From Bacteroidetes bacterium 43-16 (GTDB lineage: Bacteria; Bacteroidota; Bacteroidia; Chitinophagales; Chitinophagaceae), in the NCBI GenBank assembly GCA_001897525.1, contig MKTB01000015.1, forward strand, positions 124,001 to 188,000: a stretch of 64,000 nt of DNA. The letters run 5' to 3'. Numbering within the stretch: the first letter of the stretch is position 1; each line of letters opens with the position of its first letter. Made by a program: the position numbers and the translations under genes. Of the stretch, positions 56,343-64,000 are shown piece after piece. The notes under the pieces are model-generated. The model saw only the letters and a list, made by a program, of their open reading frames with translations, searched no databases and was not told the DNA's origin.

Positions 56343-59300
56343 ATGAAATTAGCTGAAATATCCATAAAAAGACCCAGTATAATTATTGTACTGTTTATAT
56401 TGCTTACCCTGGGCGGGCTCTTTTCTTATACCCAGATGGGCTATGAGTTAATTCCGAAGTTTGAAGTGAAAGTAATTTCAGTTCAAACCATATACCCGGG
56501 TGCAGCACCATCAGAGGTGGAAAACTCGGTCACTAAAAAAATTGAAGATGCCGTCTCCTCGCTCGAAAGTGTGAAGAAGATCGAGTCCAAATCGCTGGAA
56601 GGCGTATCGGTAGTGATCATCACCTTAAACAATGATGCAGATGTTAACTTCCTGCTCACCGATGCCCAGCGCAAGATCAACGCGGTGGTGAACGATCTGC
56701 CGGAAGATGCCAAAGCGCCTTCCCTCAATAAGTTCTCCCTCGACGATGTGGCGATCATTAACCTTTCTGTCACCTCCAAAATGTCAGAGAAAGAATTGTT
56801 TGACCTCCTGGACCAGAAGGTACAACCTGTATTTGCACGTGTAGACGGTGTGGCTAAAGTAGACATGCTGGGTGGTGAAGAACGTGAGATCCAGGTAAGT
56901 GTTGACCCGGAAAAAGCAAAAGGTTATGGCATGACCATTAACCAGGTGCAACAACTGATCGCAGCTTCCAATATGGACTTCCCTACCGGTAATATCAGGA
57001 CCAGGGATAACCAGACCACCATTCGTCTTGCAGGAAAATTCACTTCCCTGGAAGAGATGCGTAACCTGCCCATCACAACGCCAAGCGGTGTCAGCATTCG
57101 CCTGAGCGATGTAGCAGACGTTCAGGATGGGGTAAAAGATGCGGATAAAATTGCCCGTATCGACCGTAAGAATACCATCTTGATGCAGGTGTTCAAGCAA
57201 TCGGATGCAAATGCCGTAGCCGTTTCTAAAAAAATAAAAACTGCTATTGCAACCGTTGAAAAAGACTTTAAAGAAAATGGCATTACCATTGACATTGCAA
57301 GTGATAGTTCTGATTATACCTTGAAAGCCGCGAATAACGTGATCTTTGACCTTATCCTGGCGATCGGCCTGGTAGGTATCATTATGTTGTTCTTCCTGCA
57401 CAGTTTGCGGAATGCGGCCATTACCATGATCGCCATCCCTCTGTCTTTGATCGCTACCTTCACCGTATTGTACATGCTGGGCTATACCTTGAACCTGATG
57501 TCCCTGCTGGGTCTTTCCCTGGTGGTAGGTATCCTGGTGGATGATGCCATCGTGGTGATTGAGAACATTCACCGTCACATGGAGATGGGAAAAAACAAAG
57601 TGCGTGCAGCTTATGACGGAGCCAAGGAAATCGGGTTTACCGTAACCGCTATTACTATGGTAATTGTGGTGGTGTTCCTGCCGATCTCTTTATCTACCGG
57701 ACTTGTGTCTGACATCCTGCGCCAGTTCACCGTAACGGTAATGGTGTCTACCCTATTATCCTTATTGGTTTCCTTTACGATTGTACCCTGGTTGTATTCA
57801 AGATTCGGTAAGCTGGAGCATGTGAGCTCCAAGAATATATTTGGCCGCATCATCCATAGCTTTGAAAGGGGCTTGAACAAATTGACACATGGCATCGGCA
57901 ATATCTTAAAATGGTCCTTGGCGAAACGCAGCAATAAACTGATCACGCTTGGCTTAACGATCTTACTGTTTATTTCCTCCATCATGCTGGTGGGTAAAGG
58001 TTATATCGGTTCCGACTTCTTCCCTGCAAATGAAAAAGGAGAATTCTTATTACAGATCGAGCTCAATAAAGATGCCTCTATAGAACAAACCAACTTCATG
58101 ACCCAGACAGCCGAAAGCTACCTGGCGAAGAAACCGGAGATCGAACGCTTTATCACTACTGTAGGACAGGCCTCAGATGGTATGATGTCTACGACAGGTA
58201 CCAAGTATAAATCTGAGATCCAGATCTTCCTGGATGATAAACAAAGCAAGAAAGAATCTACCAAAGTGTATGCCGCCAAGCTGATCCGTGAAATGGAGAA
58301 AGTACTGGTGGGTGCCAAAGTCAAAACCGTAAACATGGGTATGATGGGCGCTGAGCAGGCACCTTTGAAACTGACCGTGATCGGTTCCAGCCAGGAAGAT
58401 GCGATGGCATTTGCCAGCCAGGCTGCTGACCAGTTGCGTAAGATCCCGGGAGCTACCGGCGTTAAACTGACTTCTGAAGACGGTAACCCGGAGATCAATG
58501 TAAAAGTGGACCGTGATAAAATGGCTTCCCTGGGCTTAAATGTAGCTACAGTAGGTATGGCAATGCAAACTGCATTCTCCGGAAATACAGATGCCAAATA
58601 CCGTGCAGGTGACCGTGAATATGATATCAACATCCGTTATGATGAGATCGGAAGAGCTAAAATTGACGATGTGAAGCACCTTGAATTCATCAACCAGCAA
58701 GGTCAGGCAATCAAACTGGAACAGTTTGCAGATGTAAGTTTCGGATCAGGCCCTACTTTACTGGAGCGTAGAGATAAATCTCCTTCCGTATCCGTAGAGG
58801 GCCAGGTGGTAGGTAAGCCATTAGGTACCGTAGCTACTGAATGGGAAACACAGTTTAAAGAATTAAAAAGGAAACCCGGTGTGAGCTATGCCTGGGGTGG
58901 TAATATGGAAAACCAACAGGAAGGATTCGGGTCACTGGGTATAGCCCTGATGGCTTCAGTGATCCTGGTGTACCTGGTAATGGTAGCTCTGTATGACAAC
59001 TTTGCTACACCATTGGTGGTACTGTTCTCCATTCCATTGTCCTTTATCGGTGCCCTCTTATTCCTGGCATTGTTTAACCAAACGCTCAACATCTTTACCA
59101 TCCTCGGTATTATCATGTTGATCGGTCTGGTAGCGAAGAATGCGATCATGCTGGTAGACTTTGCCAACCACAGGAAGGCAGAAGGGGCCAGTACATACGA
59201 TGCACTGATGGCCGCCAACCACGCACGTTTCCGCCCGATCCTGATGACCACCATCGCTATGGTGATCGGTATGGTGCCGATTGCAATGGCACAGGGTGAT

Positions 59301-59516
59301 GGTGCTGATATGAACAGGGGATTGGCCATGGTAATCATAGGTGGCCTGTTATCCTCTCTCTTCCTGACCCTGATCATCGTACCGGTAGTGTACTCCATAT
59401 TTGACAGTATCGGCAAACGATTCGGGAAAGCGAAAAAGAAAAATTACGAAGCACTGATCGTTGCAGAATATGAAGAGAACCCTGATTATGTAGAAGAATA
59501 CGAGAAAGTTCATTAG
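56343..59516 (+). CDS. RND efflux permease (AcrB/HAE-1-like)
   Basis: A 1057-residue inner-membrane pump with 12 hydrophobic helices and two large periplasmic loops. Asp400-Asp401 in VGILVDDAIVVIENIHRHMEMG are the proton-relay residues of the HAE-1 family, and GMVPIAMAQGDGADMNRGLAMVIIGG is the conserved helix 11-12 region. It probably exports hydrophobic or amphiphilic compounds with the adaptor and channel encoded just upstream (20-bp gap). The substrate is unknown. A terminator follows. Confidence 0.95.
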   Translation: MKLAEISIKRPSIIIVLFILLTLGGLFSYTQMGYELIPKFEVKVISVQTIYPGAAPSEVENSVTKKIEDAVSSLESVKKIESKSLEGVSVVIITLNNDADVNFLLTDAQRKINAVVNDLPEDAKAPSLNKFSLDDVAIINLSVTSKMSEKELFDLLDQKVQPVFARVDGVAKVDMLGGEEREIQVSVDPEKAKGYGMTINQVQQLIAASNMDFPTGNIRTRDNQTTIRLAGKFTSLEEMRNLPITTPSGVSIRLSDVADVQDGVKDADKIARIDRKNTILMQVFKQSDANAVAVSKKIKTAIATVEKDFKENGITIDIASDSSDYTLKAANNVIFDLILAIGLVGIIMLFFLHSLRNAAITMIAIPLSLIATFTVLYMLGYTLNLMSLLGLSLVVGILVDDAIVVIENIHRHMEMGKNKVRAAYDGAKEIGFTVTAITMVIVVVFLPISLSTGLVSDILRQFTVTVMVSTLLSLLVSFTIVPWLYSRFGKLEHVSSKNIFGRIIHSFERGLNKLTHGIGNILKWSLAKRSNKLITLGLTILLFISSIMLVGKGYIGSDFFPANEKGEFLLQIELNKDASIEQTNFMTQTAESYLAKKPEIERFITTVGQASDGMMSTTGTKYKSEIQIFLDDKQSKKESTKVYAAKLIREMEKVLVGAKVKTVNMGMMGAEQAPLKLTVIGSSQEDAMAFASQAADQLRKIPGATGVKLTSEDGNPEINVKVDRDKMASLGLNVATVGMAMQTAFSGNTDAKYRAGDREYDINIRYDEIGRAKIDDVKHLEFINQQGQAIKLEQFADVSFGSGPTLLERRDKSPSVSVEGQVVGKPLGTVATEWETQFKELKRKPGVSYAWGGNMENQQEGFGSLGIALMASVILVYLVMVALYDNFATPLVVLFSIPLSFIGALLFLALFNQTLNIFTILGIIMLIGLVAKNAIMLVDFANHRKAEGASTYDALMAANHARFRPILMTTIAMVIGMVPIAMAQGDGADMNRGLAMVIIGGLLSSLFLTLIIVPVVYSIFDSIGKRFGKAKKKNYEALIVAEYEENPDYVEEYEKVH

Positions 59517-59530
59517 TACTTTTTAAGCAG

Positions 59531-59570
59531 AACATGTCATGGTTTACACAGAGCCATGGCATGTTTCTTT
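59531..59570 (+). terminator. Terminator of the efflux operon
   Basis: A 12-bp stem (59531-59542 with 59554-59565, one G-U pair) with T residues after it separates the pump from the regulator genes. Confidence 0.8.
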
Positions 59571-59641
59571 TACCAGACCTTTGTACAAACAATGAATAGC
59601 CAAAAATATTAGCTATTTTTAACCCATAGAAAATTCAAAAA

Positions 59642-60796
59642 ATGCCAGAACAATTGCCCAACAAGATCCCTTTACGTATACTGGTCAAAGAGAGCGGTAA
59701 GCTTTTTCTTTGCTTTTTACTGGGTACCTTGTTGATTACTTCTTTACAGGATTTTAATATTGACAACCTGCTTTACAGGGCTATTTCCCTGTCGACACTG
59801 TTCTTTATTATTTTCTTAATCAACACTGTTCTACTTTATTATTTTGATCAGAAACGGAAAAGCAGCTCTGAGCGCATCTGGAAAAAAACCTTCTCTATTG
59901 GCTACTGCTGCAGCCTGATCTTCTTTTTCATGCATTACTCTATCGTGGAATGGATGAACAAGCATGGCGTTGCTGTATCTGCCCACAGGGCCCCGGAATT
60001 GCAAGGTTGGCGCTTATACGTCTTTATGCTCTACGCTACCCTGGTTGTTTTTGCCTTCATCTTCCTGATCCAGAATTTTGTCTTGCACCAGTATGAAAAG
60101 AGCAGGATCCAACTGGAACTCCTGCAACTAAAAGCCTCCAATTCAGAAGCGGTCAACCAGCTCCTGCAGCAACAGATACAACCCCACTTCCTGTTTAATG
60201 CACTGAACATCTTAAAATCATTGATCCGGAAAGATTCCAAAAGTGCAGAAGCTTACCTGCTCCGCCTATCCGACTTCCTGAGGGTCTCTATTTCCAATAA
60301 CAAAAGCGGTGTAGCTACTATAGAAGATGAATTGAAAGTGTGCAATGACTATATGGAGATGCAACGCATACGATTTGGCGATGCCTTACAGTATAAGGTA
60401 GAGATAAAAGCAAATGACCTGGCGCTGGAAAGAAAACTACCCTTCTTCTCCCTGCAACCCTTACTGGAAAATGCGATCAAGCACAATGAACTCACCCAGG
60501 ACAACCCGCTTTACATTAAAATAGAAAGAGAGGGTAACTATATCAAAGTGAGCAATAATATACAGATCAAAAAATTCCTGGAAGTATCTACCGGCAACGG
60601 GCACAATATGCTCTACGAAAGGTATAAAATACTGGACGGAGAGCCGCCGATCATCAAAACAGAAGGACAGATCTACTCCGTAAGTTTACAGATCCTGGAC
60701 CATGGGCGCAGCAAATTCAGTAAAGAAGATATTGCCAAATGCCTGATGCCTAAAGAATACAAAGAATATACCGATAAGAAGAAAAAAGAAGATTAA
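59642..60796 (+). CDS. LytS-type sensor histidine kinase
   Basis: A 384-residue kinase with four hydrophobic segments (about residues 20-150), a coiled coil and a His_kinase domain with phospho-acceptor His182 in QIQPHFLFNALNILKSLIR. The ATPase motif LENAIKHNELTQ is present, but the last ATP-lid glycine motif is weakly conserved, as is common in this family. It is the partner of the LytTR regulator 35 bp downstream. Its place right after the efflux genes suggests, but does not show, that the pair controls them. Confidence 0.92.
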   Translation: MPEQLPNKIPLRILVKESGKLFLCFLLGTLLITSLQDFNIDNLLYRAISLSTLFFIIFLINTVLLYYFDQKRKSSSERIWKKTFSIGYCCSLIFFFMHYSIVEWMNKHGVAVSAHRAPELQGWRLYVFMLYATLVVFAFIFLIQNFVLHQYEKSRIQLELLQLKASNSEAVNQLLQQQIQPHFLFNALNILKSLIRKDSKSAEAYLLRLSDFLRVSISNNKSGVATIEDELKVCNDYMEMQRIRFGDALQYKVEIKANDLALERKLPFFSLQPLLENAIKHNELTQDNPLYIKIEREGNYIKVSNNIQIKKFLEVSTGNGHNMLYERYKILDGEPPIIKTEGQIYSVSLQILDHGRSKFSKEDIAKCLMPKEYKEYTDKKKKED

Positions 60797-60831
60797 AGTA
60801 ATTTGCAGCAAGATTCTAAAAGCAATCCTAT

Positions 60832-61593
60832 ATGAATATCATTATCATTGAAGACGAAAGACTGACCGCTGAGGACCTGAAGGACATTATCACAGACAAC
60901 AATCCCGATTGCCAGGTAATCAAAATACTCAGCTCGGTGAAAGAAGCGGTGGACTACCTGCAAGCCAATCCCCAGCCGGATCTTATCTTCAGTGATATCC
61001 AACTGGGCGACGGCTTAAGTTTCGAGATCTACAAAAAAGTAAAGATCAACGTACCCATTGTTTTTTGCACGGCCTATGATGAATATGCCCTCACAGCTTT
61101 CGAGACCAACGGTATTCACTATATCCTGAAACCTTTCGATGAAGGTAAAATTGCGGAAGCCATAGAGAAATTCAAAACCCTGAAAAACTCCTTCCACAGT
61201 GAGGAAGACCATTCTTTAACGAAAGTCCTGGACCTGCTGCAAAATAAGCAAAACGAAAACTCAGGTTCCATACTGGTGTACCAGCAGGATAAAGTAATAC
61301 CCGTAAAGCTTAAAAACATTGCTTTATTCTATATCAAAAATGAAGTGACTCATTTGCTGACCTTTGACCAAAAGGTTTACTACGTCAACAAATCACTGGA
61401 TGAAGTACAGCAGACCTGTGGTTACGACTTCTACCGCGCCAACAGGCAATTTATCCTGAACCGGGAAGCCATAAAAGAAGTCAGCCAGACCCTCTCCAGG
61501 AAGATCTCCGTCAGCTTAAAATTTGACTTCGATGAAGACATCCTGGTAAGCAAAGAAAAAATGACCGACTTCCTGACCTGGCTTAAAGCCTAG
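60832..61593 (+). CDS. LytTR-type response regulator
   Basis: A 253-residue protein with a receiver domain (IEDE pocket, phospho-acceptor Asp55 in LIFSDIQLGDG, Lys in YILKPFDEG) and a C-terminal LytTR domain (IALFYIKNEVTHLLTFDQK, FYRANRQFILNREAI). It is the cognate regulator of the preceding LytS-type kinase. It converges on the trp genes with a gap of 36 bp. Confidence 0.93.
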   Translation: MNIIIIEDERLTAEDLKDIITDNNPDCQVIKILSSVKEAVDYLQANPQPDLIFSDIQLGDGLSFEIYKKVKINVPIVFCTAYDEYALTAFETNGIHYILKPFDEGKIAEAIEKFKTLKNSFHSEEDHSLTKVLDLLQNKQNENSGSILVYQQDKVIPVKLKNIALFYIKNEVTHLLTFDQKVYYVNKSLDEVQQTCGYDFYRANRQFILNREAIKEVSQTLSRKISVSLKFDFDEDILVSKEKMTDFLTWLKA

Positions 61594-61629
61594 CTTCCGG
61601 CATCAACTCCTCTTATAAGTGAACCGTAT

Positions 61630-62406
61630 TTAATTTACCTGCTTAAGCCCCCCGATAAAGCTTCTGATAGATTCATCGGAGCATCCGCCTGCGATGTGCT
61701 GTACAAATGCAGAACCGACGATCACACCTTCTGCATATTGCTGCACAAAAGCTATATCAGAACTGCTTTTCACCCCAAAGCCAGCCACTTTAGGCAATCG
61801 TAGTCCCATCTCTTTCACCCTTTGAAAATAGGCACCTTCCTCTTGCAATGAGATAGCTCCTCCTGTTGTGCCATGTCCGGCAACCATATAGATAAATCCC
61901 GAGCACTGCTCATCCAGGAAACGGATCCTTTCCGGGCTGGTCTGCGGTGTGATCAATGGAATAAAAGCCAGGCCTGCCGCATCAAATGCTGCTTTATACT
62001 CTGCCACATATACATCTGCCGGCAAGTCTGGGAGTATCACTCCGTCAATACCACAGGCCACACATTGTTCAATGAATGCAGTCACCCCGAACTGTAAAAC
62101 AGGGTTGAGGTAGCCCATCAACACCAGGGGTATATGAATACGATCCCTGATCTCCTCCAACTGTTCAAACAATACAGCCAGGCTCATGCCATTGACCAAT
62201 GCCTGCTGGCTGCTGCTTTGAATAACAGGGCCATCGGCAAGCGGATCTGAAAAAGGGAACCCGATCTCAAGCAGGTCTGCACCACTGTGCTGCAATGCTT
62301 CTATCAAGGCTGCAGTGTCTTCCAATTGCGGAAACCCTGCAGTAAAAAATATAGATAGGCGAAACGCGCTCCTGTCTTCAAAAAGAAGGTCTAGTCTATT
62401 GCTCAT
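61630..62406 (-). CDS. trpA: Tryptophan synthase alpha subunit
   Basis: A 258-residue TIM-barrel protein that splits indole-3-glycerol phosphate into indole and glyceraldehyde 3-phosphate. Glu47 in [11 protein letters not shown] and Asp58 in LADGPVIQ correspond to the two catalytic acids. Later barrel loops [11 protein letters not shown] and GFGVKS are typical. Its start overlaps the end of trpB by 11 bp, so the two are coupled, as expected for a complex that channels indole. Confidence 0.96.
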   Translation of the reverse strand: MSNRLDLLFEDRSAFRLSIFFTAGFPQLEDTAALIEALQHSGADLLEIGFPFSDPLADGPVIQSSSQQALVNGMSLAVLFEQLEEIRDRIHIPLVLMGYLNPVLQFGVTAFIEQCVACGIDGVILPDLPADVYVAEYKAAFDAAGLAFIPLITPQTSPERIRFLDEQCSGFIYMVAGHGTTGGAISLQEEGAYFQRVKEMGLRLPKVAGFGVKSSSDIAFVQQYAEGVIVGSAFVQHIAGGCSDESIRSFIGGLKQVN

Positions 62407-63586
62407 GATTAAAATAATTTTGATAAGTGATCAGGTCTTTATCTCCCCTTCCCGACAGGTTCACCACCACCACATCATCAGGCCCGGCCTGTAAATGCTC
62501 GAGGTAGGCAATGGTGTGTGCCGATTCCAGGGCCGGGATGATCCCGTCTGTACGGGTCAGCATAAGCCCGGCCTTCAAGGCCGCTTCATCGGTGATACTG
62601 ACGACCTCTATCTTATTCGTATCCCTAAGATAAGCATGGGCAGGGCCTATACCGGGATAGTCCAGTCCTGCAGAAATGGAATGCGGCTCCACGATCTGCC
62701 CGTCATCTGTCTGCATCAGGTAGGTCTTGCTGCCATGAATAATCCCTTTCCTGCCCAGCGCGATGGAGGCCGCCGTCTTACCCGACTCCAGGCCCATGCC
62801 TCCGGCCTCAACGGCAATGAGCCGCGTGTGTTCATTATCTATAAAATGATAAAAAGCACCTATAGCATTACTCCCCCCGCCTACGCAGGCGATCACCACG
62901 TCAGGATGCGCTTTGCCAAACTGCTCCTGCACCTGCTTCCCGATCTCCTCACTAATGACCGACTGGAAGAGCGCCACCATATCCGGGTAAGGATGCGGCC
63001 CTACGACCGATCCTATCACATAATGTGTATCCTTAGGATGGCGTATCCACTCCCGTATCGCCTCATTCGTCGCATCCTTCAGGGTTTTGCTGCCACTCTC
63101 TGCCGGGATCACCTGCGCCCCCAGCATACGCATCCTTTCTACATTATGAGCCTGCCGCTGCATATCTACCGATCCCATAAACACGGTACATTCCATGCCC
63201 ATCAGCGCACAGGCAGTAGCCGTGGCCACACCATGCTGCCCTGCACCGGTCTCGGCAATAATGCGCTGCTTATTTAAATGCTTTGCGATCAACAGTTGCC
63301 CGATCGTATTATTGATCTTATGCGCCCCGGTATGGCATAGATCCTCTCTTTTCAGCAAGACCTGTGTATGGTATCGTTTCGATAAATTATCGGAATAGAA
63401 CAAAGGCGTAGGCCGACCTACATAGTCGCGTAAAAGCTTATGAAACGCTTCACGAAAGCTTTCGGTATTGATGATCGACAAATAATTAGCCTGCAGTTCT
63501 GCTACATTAGGCAACAACATTTCCGGGATAAATGCACCGCCATAAGCACCATAGTAGCCCCGGGCATCGGGTTTAAATCTTTCCAT
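62396..63586 (-). CDS. trpB: Tryptophan synthase beta subunit
   Basis: A 396-residue PLP enzyme that joins indole and serine to tryptophan. The PLP lysine Lys90 is in [10 protein letters not shown] and the phosphate-binding loop is GGGSNAIG. The start overlaps the end of trpF by 14 bp. Order trpF-trpB-trpA is the normal end of a Bacteroidota trp operon. Confidence 0.97.
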   Translation of the reverse strand: MERFKPDARGYYGAYGGAFIPEMLLPNVAELQANYLSIINTESFREAFHKLLRDYVGRPTPLFYSDNLSKRYHTQVLLKREDLCHTGAHKINNTIGQLLIAKHLNKQRIIAETGAGQHGVATATACALMGMECTVFMGSVDMQRQAHNVERMRMLGAQVIPAESGSKTLKDATNEAIREWIRHPKDTHYVIGSVVGPHPYPDMVALFQSVISEEIGKQVQEQFGKAHPDVVIACVGGGSNAIGAFYHFIDNEHTRLIAVEAGGMGLESGKTAASIALGRKGIIHGSKTYLMQTDDGQIVEPHSISAGLDYPGIGPAHAYLRDTNKIEVVSITDEAALKAGLMLTRTDGIIPALESAHTIAYLEHLQAGPDDVVVVNLSGRGDKDLITYQNYFNHEQ

Positions 63587-64000
63587 TTCTGATGGTTTTA
63601 ATGAATTGTTCGGTTAAGTCAAGCTGCTTGATGCCCGGCTCCGCTTCCAGCCTGCTGTTGGCATCCACACCTGAACATTGAGGATGATCTATATCGAAAA
63701 CCTGTGCTGCATGTTCCGTGCCTATACCTCCGCTGATAAAAAAAGGGATCTCCAGGTTATATTGATCCAGCAATGCCCAATCAAAACTTTGGCCACTACC
63801 GCCAAAATGAGGCGTAGCGGTATCAAACAAAAAATAATCAATACAACCGGTATAAGAGATCAAACGGTTAATGGGCAAGGGTCCAGATACAGGTATGGCT
63901 TTAATAATCGCCAGGCGATTGGAACGGATGATCCTGCAGTATTCTGCATCTTCAGTACCATGCAACTGTACCCCATCAAGCTGGTATTTTTTTGCCGTAT
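63573..64000 (-). CDS. trpF: Phosphoribosylanthranilate isomerase, C-terminal part (partial)
   Basis: The frame is open to the window edge and lacks a real start inside it; the TTG at 63965 is internal. The characteristic [16 protein letters not shown] strand, [22 protein letters not shown] with the phosphate-binding GGSG, FISGGIG and the C-terminal [16 protein letters not shown] motif identify TrpF. The essential Asp is in the FDTATP segment, and the Cys loop lies upstream. It would isomerise N-phosphoribosylanthranilate to CdRP. Confidence 0.93.
   Translation of the reverse strand, partial: TAKKYQLDGVQLHGTEDAEYCRIIRSNRLAIIKAIPVSGPLPINRLISYTGCIDYFLFDTATPHFGGSGQSFDWALLDQYNLEIPFFISGGIGTEHAAQVFDIDHPQCSGVDANSRLEAEPGIKQLDLTEQFIKTIRNGKI

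Noticed and set aside
56784-57578. Minus-strand frame of 264 codons inside the RND permease gene
   Set aside because: It is antisense to a certain gene; His/Asn/Gln-rich product without a motif.

Overview
The window looks like chromosomal DNA of a Bacteroidota bacterium, most plausibly from the Chitinophagaceae/Sphingobacteriia side. The evidence is five secreted proteins with type IX (Por) C-terminal sorting domains, several LytTR/LytS-type regulatory pairs, start codons without Shine-Dalgarno sequences, repeated TAnnTTTG -7 promoter boxes, and a tmRNA whose tag starts with Gly. The species cannot be named from the sequence.

Layout. Positions 1-7500 hold the end of pruA, a YjdF-like membrane protein, an unknown secreted protein, a WYL regulator, rlmN, and an rRNA pseudouridine synthase with a long charged 111-bp-repeat extension. 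Two arrays of 7-bp tandem repeats lie between genes here. The tmRNA gene ssrA is at 7785-8157. Its 3' end is the insertion site of an island of about 8.3 kb (8159-16498), bounded by a 15-bp direct repeat of the ssrA end and carrying a truncated conjugation coupling-protein gene. The island cargo is seven intact genes on the minus strand in three transcription units (two DJ-1/PfpI proteins, an acetoacetate-decarboxylase-like protein, an aldehyde dehydrogenase, an NAD(P)-binding reductase/epimerase, an AraC regulator and an alpha/beta hydrolase), plus a truncated nitroreductase. Each unit starts behind the same 33-bp motif, placed exactly 25 bp from a GAAnTTTG -7 box. This looks like a compact activator-controlled regulon, perhaps for reactive aldehydes or electrophiles, and is the most interesting system I see.

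From 16.7 to 24 kb there are two type IX secreted proteins flanking a 7TMR-DISM histidine kinase and LuxR-type response regulator. From 24.5 to 31.3 kb are small genes (DUF1543, VF530, SemiSWEET), then a tandem family of four secreted eight-cysteine proteins of unknown function. Next to these are an array of 21-bp-spaced direct repeats and a membrane-bound LytTR regulator. From 31.4 to 36.5 kb are a flavodoxin-fold quinone reductase with a Crp/Fnr regulator, a class-C serine hydrolase, a TPR protein and an unknown secreted protein.

From 37 to 47 kb are three type IX secreted proteins around a beta-propeller hybrid sensor (LytS type) and its LytTR response regulator, with a duplicated leader that suggests a deleted paralogue. 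From 46.9 to 53 kb are cstA, divergent oxyR and katG, and an outer-membrane barrel. From 53.2 to 61.6 kb is an HdeD-like protein, a complete RND efflux system (outer-membrane factor, adaptor, permease) and a LytS/LytTR pair directly downstream. The window ends in the 3' part of a tryptophan operon (trpF-trpB-trpA, minus strand).
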